The notes under the pieces: generated by a model | Seen by the model: only the letters and a program-made list of their open reading frames with translations | What the model was told of the DNA's origin: nothing | Database searches by the model: none | Made by a program: the position numbers and the translations under genes | Shown here: in pieces, positions 7,411 through 14,828 of the stretch | How positions within the stretch are numbered: the stretch's first letter is position 1 | Layout of the letters: each line of letters starts with the position of its first letter | From: Microbacterium sp. MYb66 | GTDB taxonomy: Bacteria; Actinomycetota; Actinomycetes; Actinomycetales; Microbacteriaceae | Reading direction: 5' to 3' | NCBI RefSeq assembly: GCF_002979435.1 | Contig: NZ_PCOV01000015.1 | Coordinates: 1 to 47,861, forward strand | Length of the DNA stretch: 47,861 bases

Positions 7411-8558
7411 GCGCGCACCTCCGAGCGGGCGGAGAGGTCGACGAGGATCTCGGGCCGCGCGTCGGGCGCGAGGGCGGTGATGCCCAGCCCCGTGCACGAC
7501 CCGAGATCGAGCTCATCGCCGGACAGCGCGACGCCACCGGCCACCGGCGAGCTCCGGAGCCAGAAGCCGGCGTCCAGGTCGTGCACGACGCCGGGCGCCA
7601 CCGCAGCGGCCAGGTGCGCGGCGGCACTCACTCCGACGTGCGACTCCATCATGCAGCCGATCACGATGCCCAGCCCGGCCGCCTGTGCGGCCTCTGCCGC
7701 GGCGAGGGCTTCGGCGAGGCCACCCGTCTTGGCGAGCTTGAGGTTCACGAGGTCGGCCGCGCCGCGATCGGCGATCATCCGGACGTCGTGGGCCGTCCGC
7801 ACCGATTCGTCGGCCATGATCGGGGTGTCGACGGCGGACGTGACCGCGGCGAGTGCGGCGAGGGCGTGCGCGGCGACCGGCTGCTCGACGAGTTCGAGAC
7901 CGAGTCCCGCGTCTTCGGCGGCGCGGATCACGCGGATCGCGGTCTCGGCATCCCAGGCCTGGTTCGCGTCGACGCGCAGCGTGATGTCGGACCCGACCGT
8001 CGACCGCACGGCCCGGAGTCCGGCGATCGTGTCGTGCGCGGCGGAGGCCTTGATCTTGAGGCATCCGAAGCCCGCAGCGACGTGCTCCTCGGACAGCGCC
8101 GCCATCTCGGACGGCTCCCCCGCCGACAGGGTCATGTCGGTGCGGATGCGCGAGGTTCTCGAGGAGTTGTTCACCGCGGACTCCGGCGAGAGGTCGGCGA
8201 CGAGCGGGAGGCCGCGCTGCTGAGCGGCGAGGTCGGCGAGGGCGCACTCGACCGCGCTGCGGGCGGCGGCATTGCCCCACACCGCGCGGGTGAGGAGAGA
8301 CGCGAGATCGGGATCGGCGGCGTCGCGTCCGAGCACGACCTCGGCGAGCGGCCCCGCAACCGCGGCGGCCACACTCTGCGGACTCTCCCCGGTGACGCGC
8401 CAGCTCGTGGCCGCCTCGCCCCAGCCGCTGCGGCCCTCGGCGTCGATGAGCTCGACGAGGACGACCTCGAGGTGGTCTGTCCGCCGCACGGCCGTGACGA
8501 ACGGGCGCACCAGGGGCGACGGCACCCGGAGCACGCGGATGCACTCCACCACGCTCAT
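7407..8558 (-). CDS. Enolase-superfamily dipeptide epimerase (L-Ala-D/L-Glu type)
   Basis: A 383-residue mandelate racemase/muconate lactonising enzyme homologue. The dipeptide epimerase pattern is present: DMTLS near 141-145, catalytic KIK (Lys168, Lys170), metal ligands Asp197 (VDAN), Glu225 (VEQP) and Asp250 (MADES), and the second catalytic lysine Lys274 in VNLKLAKTGG. Such enzymes interconvert L-Ala-D-Glu and L-Ala-L-Glu from cell-wall peptides. Sequence alone does not rule out another dipeptide or o-succinylbenzoate synthase, but the murQ/anmK/peptide-transporter context favours the murein dipeptide. The ATG at 8558 overlaps the GNAT stop (ATGA). Confidence 0.9.
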   Translation of the reverse strand: MSVVECIRVLRVPSPLVRPFVTAVRRTDHLEVVLVELIDAEGRSGWGEAATSWRVTGESPQSVAAAVAGPLAEVVLGRDAADPDLASLLTRAVWGNAAARSAVECALADLAAQQRGLPLVADLSPESAVNNSSRTSRIRTDMTLSAGEPSEMAALSEEHVAAGFGCLKIKASAAHDTIAGLRAVRSTVGSDITLRVDANQAWDAETAIRVIRAAEDAGLGLELVEQPVAAHALAALAAVTSAVDTPIMADESVRTAHDVRMIADRGAADLVNLKLAKTGGLAEALAAAEAAQAAGLGIVIGCMMESHVGVSAAAHLAAAVAPGVVHDLDAGFWLRSSPVAGGVALSGDELDLGSCTGLGITALAPDARPEILVDLSARSEVRA

Positions 8559-9103
8559 GTCCACTCCTTGCGCATGCGCTGCTCGGGCTGACCGAACTCG
8601 GGCTGCGTACGGGTCGCGCCGTCCGCGCGCCAACCCTTGGCCTCGTAGAAGCCGATCGAGGGAAGGTTCGCCGCGAACACCCAGAGCGTCGCGGCCTCGG
8701 CCCCGGCCTCCTGCAGCTCCGTGGTCGCCCGCCCCAACAGCGCACCGCCGATCCCGCCGCCGTGGGCACGGGGCGACACGTACAGCGAGTGCACGGCCCC
8801 GTCGATCCGACCGCCCTCGATCCGACCGCCCTCGATCCGACCGTCCTCGATCCTGCTGTCGTTCCCGGGCGTCGCGGCGTACCGCGTGATCCCGACGATC
8901 ACTCCGTCCCGCTCTGCCACGAGCACGACCCCCACCGGATCAGCGAGCACCCGGCGCCACAGCGCTTCGGCCCGCTCATCCGTCATCGCGTCGATCGCCG
9001 CATCGGGCAGCACGCCCCGGTAGCTCTCCCGCCAGCACGCGAGGAACACCTCGAGCACCCCGGACAGGTCGTCCGGGGTGGCGGGGCGCACCTGGAGGCT
9101 CAC
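8555..9103 (-). CDS. GNAT-family N-acetyltransferase with an internal pentapeptide repeat
   Basis: A 182-residue GNAT protein. It starts at GTG 9103, which overlaps the anmK stop (GTGA); upstream codons in the frame look like antisense. It contains the beta-strand SLYVSP, the acetyl-CoA loop RAHGGGIGGALL (a variant of Q/RxxGxG/A) and the C-terminal LWVFAANLPSIGFYEAKGW typical of the fold. Inserted before SLYVSP is a low-complexity stretch, RIEDG then RIEGG twice then RIDG, encoded by a 15-bp tandem repeat. The substrate is unknown. Its position between anmK and the epimerase suggests an amino sugar, muropeptide or released amino acid, but that is inference. Confidence 0.88.
   Translation of the reverse strand: MSLQVRPATPDDLSGVLEVFLACWRESYRGVLPDAAIDAMTDERAEALWRRVLADPVGVVLVAERDGVIVGITRYAATPGNDSRIEDGRIEGGRIEGGRIDGAVHSLYVSPRAHGGGIGGALLGRATTELQEAGAEAATLWVFAANLPSIGFYEAKGWRADGATRTQPEFGQPEQRMRKEWT
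8801..8860. repeat. 15-bp in-frame tandem repeat, four units, inside the GNAT gene
   Basis: Units at 8801-8815, 8816-8830, 8831-8845 and 8846-8860 follow the pattern CTCGATCCGACCGCC. The first three differ by one base each and the fourth by several. Each unit encodes five residues on the minus strand (GRIEG-like), so copy number can change without a frameshift. Confidence 0.9.
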
Positions 9104-10290
9104 GATGCCGCGGCCTCCGCGAGGGAGAGGGAGTCGATGGATGCGACGGGCTCCGGCATCTGCAGCGGGCCGACCCCGGGCGTGATGGTGCCGAGGATCC
9201 GGGGCTCGCGCGCACCCGTGCCGCCGGGAACGATCGCGGGAACGCCGTGCAGCGTCGACCAGCCGATGAGTGCGAGGAGGATCGCCTCCTTGCTGTCGGC
9301 CGCGGCGCCCAGCTCGTCGGCGAGCACGACCTCGGTCCCGGGCAGTGCGGCGCGCAGTCCGTCGAGGATCAGCGGGTTGCGGCATCCTCCTCCCGACACG
9401 GCGAGGAAGCCGATGCCTGCCGCCTCCACGTCGCGCGCGACCGTGCGGACCGTGAGCTCGGTCAGGGTGCGCACGACATCGGCGACCGCGATCTCACGGT
9501 GCTGCGCGGCGAGGTGCTCGTGCACGTAGCCGAGGTGGAAGTGCTCCTTGCCGGTGCTCTTGGGCGGCGTGAGGGCGTAGTACGGGTCTTCGAGCAGGGC
9601 GGTCAGCAGCGCGTCGTCGACCTGTCCGGTGCGGGCGATCGCGGCATCGTCGTCGTATCCGAGCGGGTTGAGGCCGTGCTCGACGATGACCGCGTCGACC
9701 AGCGCGTTCGCGGGGCCGATGTCGTAGGCGACGAGGCCGTCCTGACGCACCACGGTCATGTTCGAGATGCCGCCCAGGTTCAGGGCCGCCGACACCCCCG
9801 CGCGCGAGCGCAGCAGCAGCTCGTCGAGGAACGACACCAGCGGGGCGCCGTGTCCGCCGACCGTGATGTCGCGGATGCGGATGTCGGAGACCACCGGGGC
9901 GCCGACCTTCTCGGCGATCCAGGCGGGCTGCCCGATCTGCAGGGTGCCCAGCGCGTGCGCGCCGTCGACCCAGTGGTACACCGTCTGCCCGTGCGAGCAG
10001 ACCGCGTCGATGCCGCCGACCTCCGCCGCGATGTCGGCCGCGACCTCGGCGAACGCCTGACCGATGAGGGTGTCGAGCTCCGCCACCTCGGCGAGCGTCG
10101 TCTGCGCCGGCGGAAGCGCCGCGATCAGTCGGGCCCGCAGCTCCGGAGCGTAGGGCACGCTCGTCGCCGCGAGGACCGTGCCGTGCAGATCCACACCGTG
10201 CGCGGTGAAGCCGCCGCTGGTGGTGAAGTCGACGACGGCGGCGTCGATCCCATCGTGCGAGGTGCCGGAGATCAGTCCGAGGACGCGCAT
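9100..10290 (-). CDS. anmK: Anhydro-N-acetylmuramic acid kinase
   Basis: A 396-residue sugar kinase of the ASKHA fold. It opens with VLGLISGTSHDGIDAAVVDF, the GTSxDGID signature of AnmK, and carries the GGISNMTVV segment and the SGGGCRNPLILDGL motif near the C-terminus. AnmK opens the 1,6-anhydro ring of anhydro-MurNAc and phosphorylates it to MurNAc-6-phosphate, the substrate of the neighbouring MurQ. The start ATG at 10290 shares one base with the murQ stop (TGATG), so the two are translationally coupled. Anhydro-MurNAc arises from lytic transglycosylases, so the gene implies that this Gram-positive recycles or scavenges such products. Confidence 0.95.
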   Translation of the reverse strand: MRVLGLISGTSHDGIDAAVVDFTTSGGFTAHGVDLHGTVLAATSVPYAPELRARLIAALPPAQTTLAEVAELDTLIGQAFAEVAADIAAEVGGIDAVCSHGQTVYHWVDGAHALGTLQIGQPAWIAEKVGAPVVSDIRIRDITVGGHGAPLVSFLDELLLRSRAGVSAALNLGGISNMTVVRQDGLVAYDIGPANALVDAVIVEHGLNPLGYDDDAAIARTGQVDDALLTALLEDPYYALTPPKSTGKEHFHLGYVHEHLAAQHREIAVADVVRTLTELTVRTVARDVEAAGIGFLAVSGGGCRNPLILDGLRAALPGTEVVLADELGAAADSKEAILLALIGWSTLHGVPAIVPGGTGAREPRILGTITPGVGPLQMPEPVASIDSLSLAEAAAS

Positions 10291-11195
10291 CAGTTCTCCT
10301 CCAGTGCGGTGCGCAGCCGACCGTCGGCCGCGCGCAGTCGTGCGGTGGCCGCGGCGAGGTCCTCGCCGCGGCGGATCATGATCGACGCGAGCTTGACGTC
10401 GTAGGAAGCCGTCTCCAGAGCAGCCACCGCCGCGTCGCGGTCGGCATCCGCGATGGTCTGCACCATCCGGATCGCCCGCTCGCGCAGCTTGTGGTTCGTC
10501 GCCTTCACATCGACCATCAGGTTGCCGTAGGCCTTGCCGTTGCGCACCATCGAGATGGTCGAGAACATGTTCAGCACGAGCTTCTGGGCGGTGCCCGACT
10601 TGAGCCGCGTGGATCCGGAGAGCACCTCGGGGCCGACCTCGACCTCGATGCCGTGCTCGGCTGCGTCGCTGAGGACGGTCCCGGTGTTGCAGGACAGCCC
10701 GACCGAGAGCGCACCGAGTTCGCCTGCGCGGCGGACCGCGGCGACGACATAGGGCGTCCGCCCGCTCGAGGCGATGCCGATCACGGTGTCGAGCGGGCCG
10801 ATACCGGCGGCGTCGATGGCCGCAGCCCCCGCCTCCGCGTCGTCCTCTGCGCCCTCGACGGGGTTCACGATGGCACCGGGGCCACCGGCCATGATCGCGA
10901 ACACCAGCTCCGGCGGCGTGCTGAAGGTGGGCGGGCACTCCGAGGCGTCGAGCACGCCGATGCGACCGGGCGTACCTGCGCCGACGTAGACCAGGCGCCC
11001 GCCCTGCGCCATGCGCGCGGCCGTGGCCTCGATGGCCGGGACGATCTGTCCGAGCGCGCGCTGCACGGCGGCTGGCACGGTGGCATCCGCCTCGTTCATC
11101 GTCTGCGCGAGTTCGGCCACGCTCATCAGGTCGAGCTCCGCATAGCGGGGGTCGCTCGCCTCCGTGGCGAGTCCGCCGAGGTCCTCCATGGTCAT
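10290..11195 (-). CDS. murQ: N-acetylmuramic acid 6-phosphate etherase
   Basis: A 301-residue SIS-domain enzyme that cleaves the lactyl ether of MurNAc-6-phosphate to give GlcNAc-6-phosphate and D-lactate. The family core VLDASECPPTF is present with Glu86, and Glu114 lies in NPVEGAED; these correspond to the two catalytic glutamates. The phosphate-binding loop reads VGAGTPGRIG, with Pro76 where MurQ proteins usually have Ser (GTSGR). GSTRLKSGTAQK and MVDVKATNHKL are also standard MurQ segments. The ATG at 11195 overlaps the permease stop (ATGA), which favours it over the ATG two codons downstream. It is coupled to anmK below. Confidence 0.95.
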   Translation of the reverse strand: MTMEDLGGLATEASDPRYAELDLMSVAELAQTMNEADATVPAAVQRALGQIVPAIEATAARMAQGGRLVYVGAGTPGRIGVLDASECPPTFSTPPELVFAIMAGGPGAIVNPVEGAEDDAEAGAAAIDAAGIGPLDTVIGIASSGRTPYVVAAVRRAGELGALSVGLSCNTGTVLSDAAEHGIEVEVGPEVLSGSTRLKSGTAQKLVLNMFSTISMVRNGKAYGNLMVDVKATNHKLRERAIRMVQTIADADRDAAVAALETASYDVKLASIMIRRGEDLAAATARLRAADGRLRTALEEN

Positions 11196-12079
11196 CGCTT
11201 TCCTCTGTTCCGGGGGTCGAGACTGTCGCGGAGGCCGTCGCCGAGCAGGTTCAGACCCACGACGAGCAGCACGACGATCACGCCGGGCGCGATCATGGTC
11301 CACGGAGCGATCGTGACGAGCGTGCGCGCCTCGAAGATCATCGAGCCGAGCGAGGGAGCCGGCGGCGGGGTGCCGAGACCGAGGAAGCTCAGGGAGGCCT
11401 CCGTGAGCACGGCCCAGGACAGCGAGAGCGTGACCTGCACGATGATGATCGACGTGATGTTCGGCAGCACGTGGCGGAACATGGTCGCCATGCGGCTCTG
11501 CCCGGTGCTCTTGGCGGCCTTGACGTACTCGACCTCGCGCAGCGACAGCACGGGCCCTCGCGTCACGCGGATGAAGATCGGCACGTAGACGATCGCGATG
11601 GCCACGGCGATCGTGAACCAGTTGCGCTCGAACACCGACGCCAGCGACAGGGCGAGCAGCAGCGGCGGGAATGCGAACAGCACGTTGGTGACGGCCGTGA
11701 TCGCCCCGTCGGAGAAGCCGCGGTAGAAGCCGGCGATGAGTCCGCACACGGTGCCGACGACGGTGGCGAAGGCGACCGCGACGAGCGAGATCAGCGCCGA
11801 GTTCGCGACGCCGGCGGCGACGCGCGAGAACACGTCGCGGCCGAACTGGTCGGTACCGAACCAGTGCACGCCCGACGGCGGCTGCAGGCGGGACGGCGGA
11901 TCCTGCGCGAGCGGGTCGAACGGCAGCAGCCCGAATGCCGACACGAGGCTGAGCACCCCGAGCAGGATGACGATGATGAGGCCGGTGAGCCCGCTGCGGC
12001 TGCGCAGCAGGAGGCGCACGCGCTCCATGGTGCGCCCGCCGCCGGGGGCGAGGGCCGAGGTCTGAGAGATGTCGGTCAT
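11192..12079 (-). CDS. Peptide ABC transporter permease, DppC type
   Basis: A 295-residue inner-membrane permease. An N-terminal cytoplasmic tail is followed by a first span (LTGLIIVILLGVLSLVSAFG). A periplasmic-side segment has the DppC hallmark HWFGTDQFGRDVFSR, and several more spans follow with the EAA-type coupling loop EYVKAAKSTGQSRMATMFRHVLPN. The C-terminus GDGLRDSLDPRNRGKR is typical of DppC/OppC. It pairs with the DppB-type subunit (ATGA overlap at 12076-12079) and the fused ATPase at 4682-6310. Confidence 0.95.
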   Translation of the reverse strand: MTDISQTSALAPGGGRTMERVRLLLRSRSGLTGLIIVILLGVLSLVSAFGLLPFDPLAQDPPSRLQPPSGVHWFGTDQFGRDVFSRVAAGVANSALISLVAVAFATVVGTVCGLIAGFYRGFSDGAITAVTNVLFAFPPLLLALSLASVFERNWFTIAVAIAIVYVPIFIRVTRGPVLSLREVEYVKAAKSTGQSRMATMFRHVLPNITSIIIVQVTLSLSWAVLTEASLSFLGLGTPPPAPSLGSMIFEARTLVTIAPWTMIAPGVIVVLLVVGLNLLGDGLRDSLDPRNRGKR

Positions 12080-13047
12080 GCGGCACGCACCCGAGGATCG
12101 ATGACCCGGTACAGCAGGTCGGTGAGCAGGTTGACGATGACGAAGGCGAGCGCGATCACGAGGACGGTGCTCTGCACGAGCGCGTACTCCTTCTGCTGGA
12201 TGCCGAGCAGCACCTGTCGTCCGATGCCCGGGAGCGAGAAGATCTGCTCCACCACCACGGCACCGCCGAGGAGGTAGCCGAACTGCAGGCCGGTCATCGT
12301 GACGATCGGCACGAGCGCGTTGCCGAGCACGTGCCGCACCTGCAGGCGACGCGGCGGCACGCCCTTCGCCTTCGCGGTGCGGATGAAGTCGTTGGAGCGG
12401 ATCTCGAGCACCGCGGTGCGGGTCGTGCGCATGATGGGCGCGGCGATGCCGAAGCCCAGCACGATCGACGGCAGCAGCATCTGCTGGAGGTTCAGCAGCG
12501 GGTCTTCGAAGAGCGTCGCGTAGCCCTGCCCGTTCGGGTTGAACCCGAACGACGAGGCGAGGATCGCCAACAGCGCGGTGCCGAGGAGGAATGCGGGGAT
12601 CGAGAGACCGGCGAGGCCGACGACCTGGCCGAAGCCGTCGCGGACCGAGTCGGGCTTCGACGCGGAGAGCATTCCGAGCGGGATGCCGATGGCCAGGGCG
12701 ATCACGATCGAGAAGATCGCGAGCTCGAACGTGACGGGCAGGGCGGCGAGGGTGAGGTCGAGGACGCTCGTCTGCGCCCGCGACGAGAAGCCGAGGTTGC
12801 CGGTGAAGATGTTGCCCAGCCACGAGAAGAACTGCACGAAGAGCGGCTGGTCGAGGCCGTAGTAGGCCTCGAGGGCGGCACGCTGCGAAGGAGTGAGGGC
12901 GGCCGCCTCCGTGCCGAGGCCGGAGCTGATCTGGTCGCCGGGGATGGCGCGCAGCATCAGGAAGACGAAGATGGCGACGCCGAGGAGCGTGCCGAGGGCT
13001 GCGAGGATGCGTCGCAGCACGCTGTTGCGGAGGAGCTGTCTGAACAT
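12076..13047 (-). CDS. Peptide ABC transporter permease, DppB type
   Basis: A 323-residue permease. The first span is ILAALGTLLGVAIFVFLMLR, followed by the PGDQ segment typical of DppB/OppB. A large external loop and about five more spans follow, with the coupling loop DFIRTAKAKGVPPRRLQVRHVLGNALVP split from the C-terminal spans. It ends NLLTDLLYRVIDPRVRAA, the standard DppB tail. It is separated from the binding-protein gene by 66 bp containing a strong stem-loop, which could set the ratio of binding protein to membrane subunits. Confidence 0.95.
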   Translation of the reverse strand: MFRQLLRNSVLRRILAALGTLLGVAIFVFLMLRAIPGDQISSGLGTEAAALTPSQRAALEAYYGLDQPLFVQFFSWLGNIFTGNLGFSSRAQTSVLDLTLAALPVTFELAIFSIVIALAIGIPLGMLSASKPDSVRDGFGQVVGLAGLSIPAFLLGTALLAILASSFGFNPNGQGYATLFEDPLLNLQQMLLPSIVLGFGIAAPIMRTTRTAVLEIRSNDFIRTAKAKGVPPRRLQVRHVLGNALVPIVTMTGLQFGYLLGGAVVVEQIFSLPGIGRQVLLGIQQKEYALVQSTVLVIALAFVIVNLLTDLLYRVIDPRVRAA

Positions 13048-13078
13048 GCGAGTGTGTGGGTGCCTGTCGTCGGGGAGG

Positions 13079-13107
13079 GAGGGGGCGCGGGCCGGCCGCG
13101 CCCCCTC
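13079..13107 (-). promoter_or_regulatory. Intercistronic stem-loop between binding protein and permease genes
   Basis: A 12-bp G+C-only-type stem (13079-13090 with 13096-13107) around a 5-nt loop (13091-13095) follows the TAG of the binding-protein gene by 6 bp. There is no T-run on the minus strand after it, so mRNA stabilisation or partial termination is likelier than a full terminator. Confidence 0.6.
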
Positions 13108-13113
13108 GATCCG

Positions 13114-14661
13114 CTACTTGATGGAGGTGGTCCGCAGGTACTGCAGCGAGCCGTTCACCATCGGGACGAAGCCGTCGACGGTGGATGCCGTGGCCGTGTA
13201 GGTGTAGCTCGTGAACAGCCAGATCCACGCCGCGTTGTCCTCGAGGTTCTCGGAGACCTGCGCGTAGATGTCCTTGCGCTCATCGGCATCGGCCGTCTGG
13301 CGGCCCTCGGCGAACAGCGCGTCGAGCTCGGGCGAGGAGTAGCCGGCGACCTTGTTCAGGTTTCCGGTGCTGGTGAAGTAGCGCCCGTACATGCCGTCGG
13401 GGTCGGGACGACCGCCGTTGAGCGCGACAGCGGCGTCGAAGTCGGCCGCGATCCAGCGGTCGACGAAGGCGCCGGACTCGAGGACCTCGAGCTCGAGCGT
13501 GATCTTCGCGTCGGCCAGCTGAGCCTTCAGGTTCTGCGCCTCGTTCACCGAGGTGGCGTACTCGCCCTGCGAGACGATCGTCTTGATGGTGACGCCGTCC
13601 TCCTTGCCCGCCTTCTTCAGGTAGTCGGCGGCCTTGTCGAGGTCGCGCTCCGGGCACGGACGTGCGTCGGGGTCGGACTTGTACGCGGGAGAGGTGATGG
13701 GTCCGGTGACCTCGCCCTCGCCGAGGGCGGCGGTGTCGAGCACCTCCTGACGGTCGATCGCGCACTGGATGGCGAGTCGGACGTTGACGTCGGTGAGGTC
13801 GCCGCGCGTGGCGTTCAGCTGCAGCGCGTGGTAGCTCAGCTGCGGCGTGGTCGCGACCTCGACGTTCGCACCCTCGGCGGTCTGCGCGACGAGCGGGTCG
13901 TCGAACACGGCCAGCTGCACGTTGCCGGACTGCATCGCCGAGACGATCGAGGACTCGTCCGGGATCACGCGGAACTCGACGGTGTCGAGCAGGGCGGTGT
14001 CGCCCCAGTAGTCCTCGTTCTTGGCGAGCGTGATCGACTGGCTCGCCTTGCGGTCGTCGAGGATGAAGGGCCCCGTGCCGTTCGGCGTCGTGTTCAGGCC
14101 TTCCTCGGTGTCGTCCGAGGAGAGCATCGCCATGTTGATCACGGCGAGGTTCGCGGGAAGCGCGGCGTCGGGAGCGCTGAGCGTGACGGTGACGGTCGTC
14201 TCGTCGGTGGCCTCGACACCGGTGACGGAGGCGAGCGAGCTGCGCGCCACGGCCGCGGTGGCCTCGGCGGCGATCGCGTCGAGCGAGTACTTGACGTCTT
14301 CGGAGCCGAACGTGCTGCCGTCGGCGAACGTGACGCCCTCACGCAGGTGGAAGGTCACGGTGAGACCGTCTTCGGAGACGTCCCAGGACTCGGCGAGGCC
14401 GGGGACGACGTTGAGCTCCTCGTCGAACTCGGTCAGCGTGCCGTACAGGTTCTGCAGCACGTTGACGGCCTGGAACTGTGTGGCCTTCCACGGGAACAGG
14501 GTGTCGGGATCGCTGGTGACGCCGATGACGAGGTCGCCACCGGCAGCGCCCTCCTCGGGCTTCGGGTCGGACGCGGGTGCGGAACAACCGGTGATCACGA
14601 GCGCCAATGCGACGCCCGTGGCAGTGAGAGCGCCGAGTGACGCTCGCCGTGCTGTGCTCAT
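13114..14661 (-). CDS. Peptide-binding lipoprotein of an ABC transporter (SBP_bac_5)
   Basis: A 515-residue extracellular solute-binding protein. The N-terminus is a lipoprotein signal peptide with a basic start, a hydrophobic core and the lipobox VITGC (Cys26). After a short linker comes the SBP_bac_5 fold (PDTLFPWKATQFQAVNVLQNLYGTL, ESWDVSEDGLTVTFHLREGVTF). The ATG at 14661 has AGGAGG a few bases upstream; the frame extends further but those codons overlap the promoter. First gene of the nine-gene operon with murQ and anmK, it is probably the receptor that selects muropeptides or murein peptides. The ligand is inferred from context. Confidence 0.95.
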   Translation of the reverse strand: MSTARRASLGALTATGVALALVITGCSAPASDPKPEEGAAGGDLVIGVTSDPDTLFPWKATQFQAVNVLQNLYGTLTEFDEELNVVPGLAESWDVSEDGLTVTFHLREGVTFADGSTFGSEDVKYSLDAIAAEATAAVARSSLASVTGVEATDETTVTVTLSAPDAALPANLAVINMAMLSSDDTEEGLNTTPNGTGPFILDDRKASQSITLAKNEDYWGDTALLDTVEFRVIPDESSIVSAMQSGNVQLAVFDDPLVAQTAEGANVEVATTPQLSYHALQLNATRGDLTDVNVRLAIQCAIDRQEVLDTAALGEGEVTGPITSPAYKSDPDARPCPERDLDKAADYLKKAGKEDGVTIKTIVSQGEYATSVNEAQNLKAQLADAKITLELEVLESGAFVDRWIAADFDAAVALNGGRPDPDGMYGRYFTSTGNLNKVAGYSSPELDALFAEGRQTADADERKDIYAQVSENLEDNAAWIWLFTSYTYTATASTVDGFVPMVNGSLQYLRTTSIK

Positions 14662-14758
14662 TGCAGATTCCTCCTGGCTGGGGACCGCGTCGCCCAGGGG
14701 CTGGTCCAGGCGGTGCTGCCTGACGCCCCGCGAACATCGTCGGTCTGGGTAAGTACCA

Positions 14759-14764
14759 AAAGTA
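14759..14764 (-). promoter_or_regulatory. Possible -10 box (TACTTT) of the muropeptide operon
   Basis: On the minus strand TACTTT lies about 98 bp before the binding-protein ATG, 17 nt after a poor -35 (TTACAT). A repeated AAGTAC (14751-14756 and 14760-14765) surrounds it. Tentative; a second TANNNT-like box lies nearby. Confidence 0.35.
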
Positions 14765-14775
14765 CACGAAAGTCG

Positions 14776-14793
14776 CTTCTGATGTAACAGAAG
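14776..14793. promoter_or_regulatory. Inverted repeat, putative MurR-like operator
   Basis: CTTCTG-N6-CAGAAG is a perfect 6-bp-arm repeat in the 167-bp divergent promoter region. It covers the probable -35 of the RpiR gene (TTCTGA, 14777-14782, 17 nt before TAGTGT) and lies just upstream of the operon promoter on the other strand. An RpiR/SIS regulator encoded next to it is the natural candidate to bind. Confidence 0.55.
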
Positions 14794-14799
14794 TTCCCC

Positions 14800-14805
14800 T
14801 AGTGT
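14800..14805 (+). promoter_or_regulatory. -10 box TAGTGT of the MurR-like regulator gene
   Basis: TAGTGT lies 17 nt after TTCTGA. Transcription would start near 14812, which excludes the upstream GTG at 14802 and leaves a short leader with GGAG (14819-14824 region) before the ATG at 14829. Confidence 0.5.
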
Positions 14806-14828
14806 ATGAGACACCGATCGGAGACCCC

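Noticed and set aside
8801..8860. CRISPR-like repeats
   Set aside because: Units are 15 bp, back to back without spacers, and in frame inside a conserved GNAT gene. The same applies to 25249-25302.
12331..14640. A 769-codon open frame antisense to the permease and binding-protein genes
   Set aside because: Low-complexity Glu/Gly/Arg/Val-rich translation crossing two real genes and an intergenic stem-loop.
14802..14828. GTG 14802 as start of the MurR-like regulator
   Set aside because: It overlaps the -10 box TAGTGT; the ATG at 14829 has a GGAG at proper spacing and starts just before the conserved HTH.
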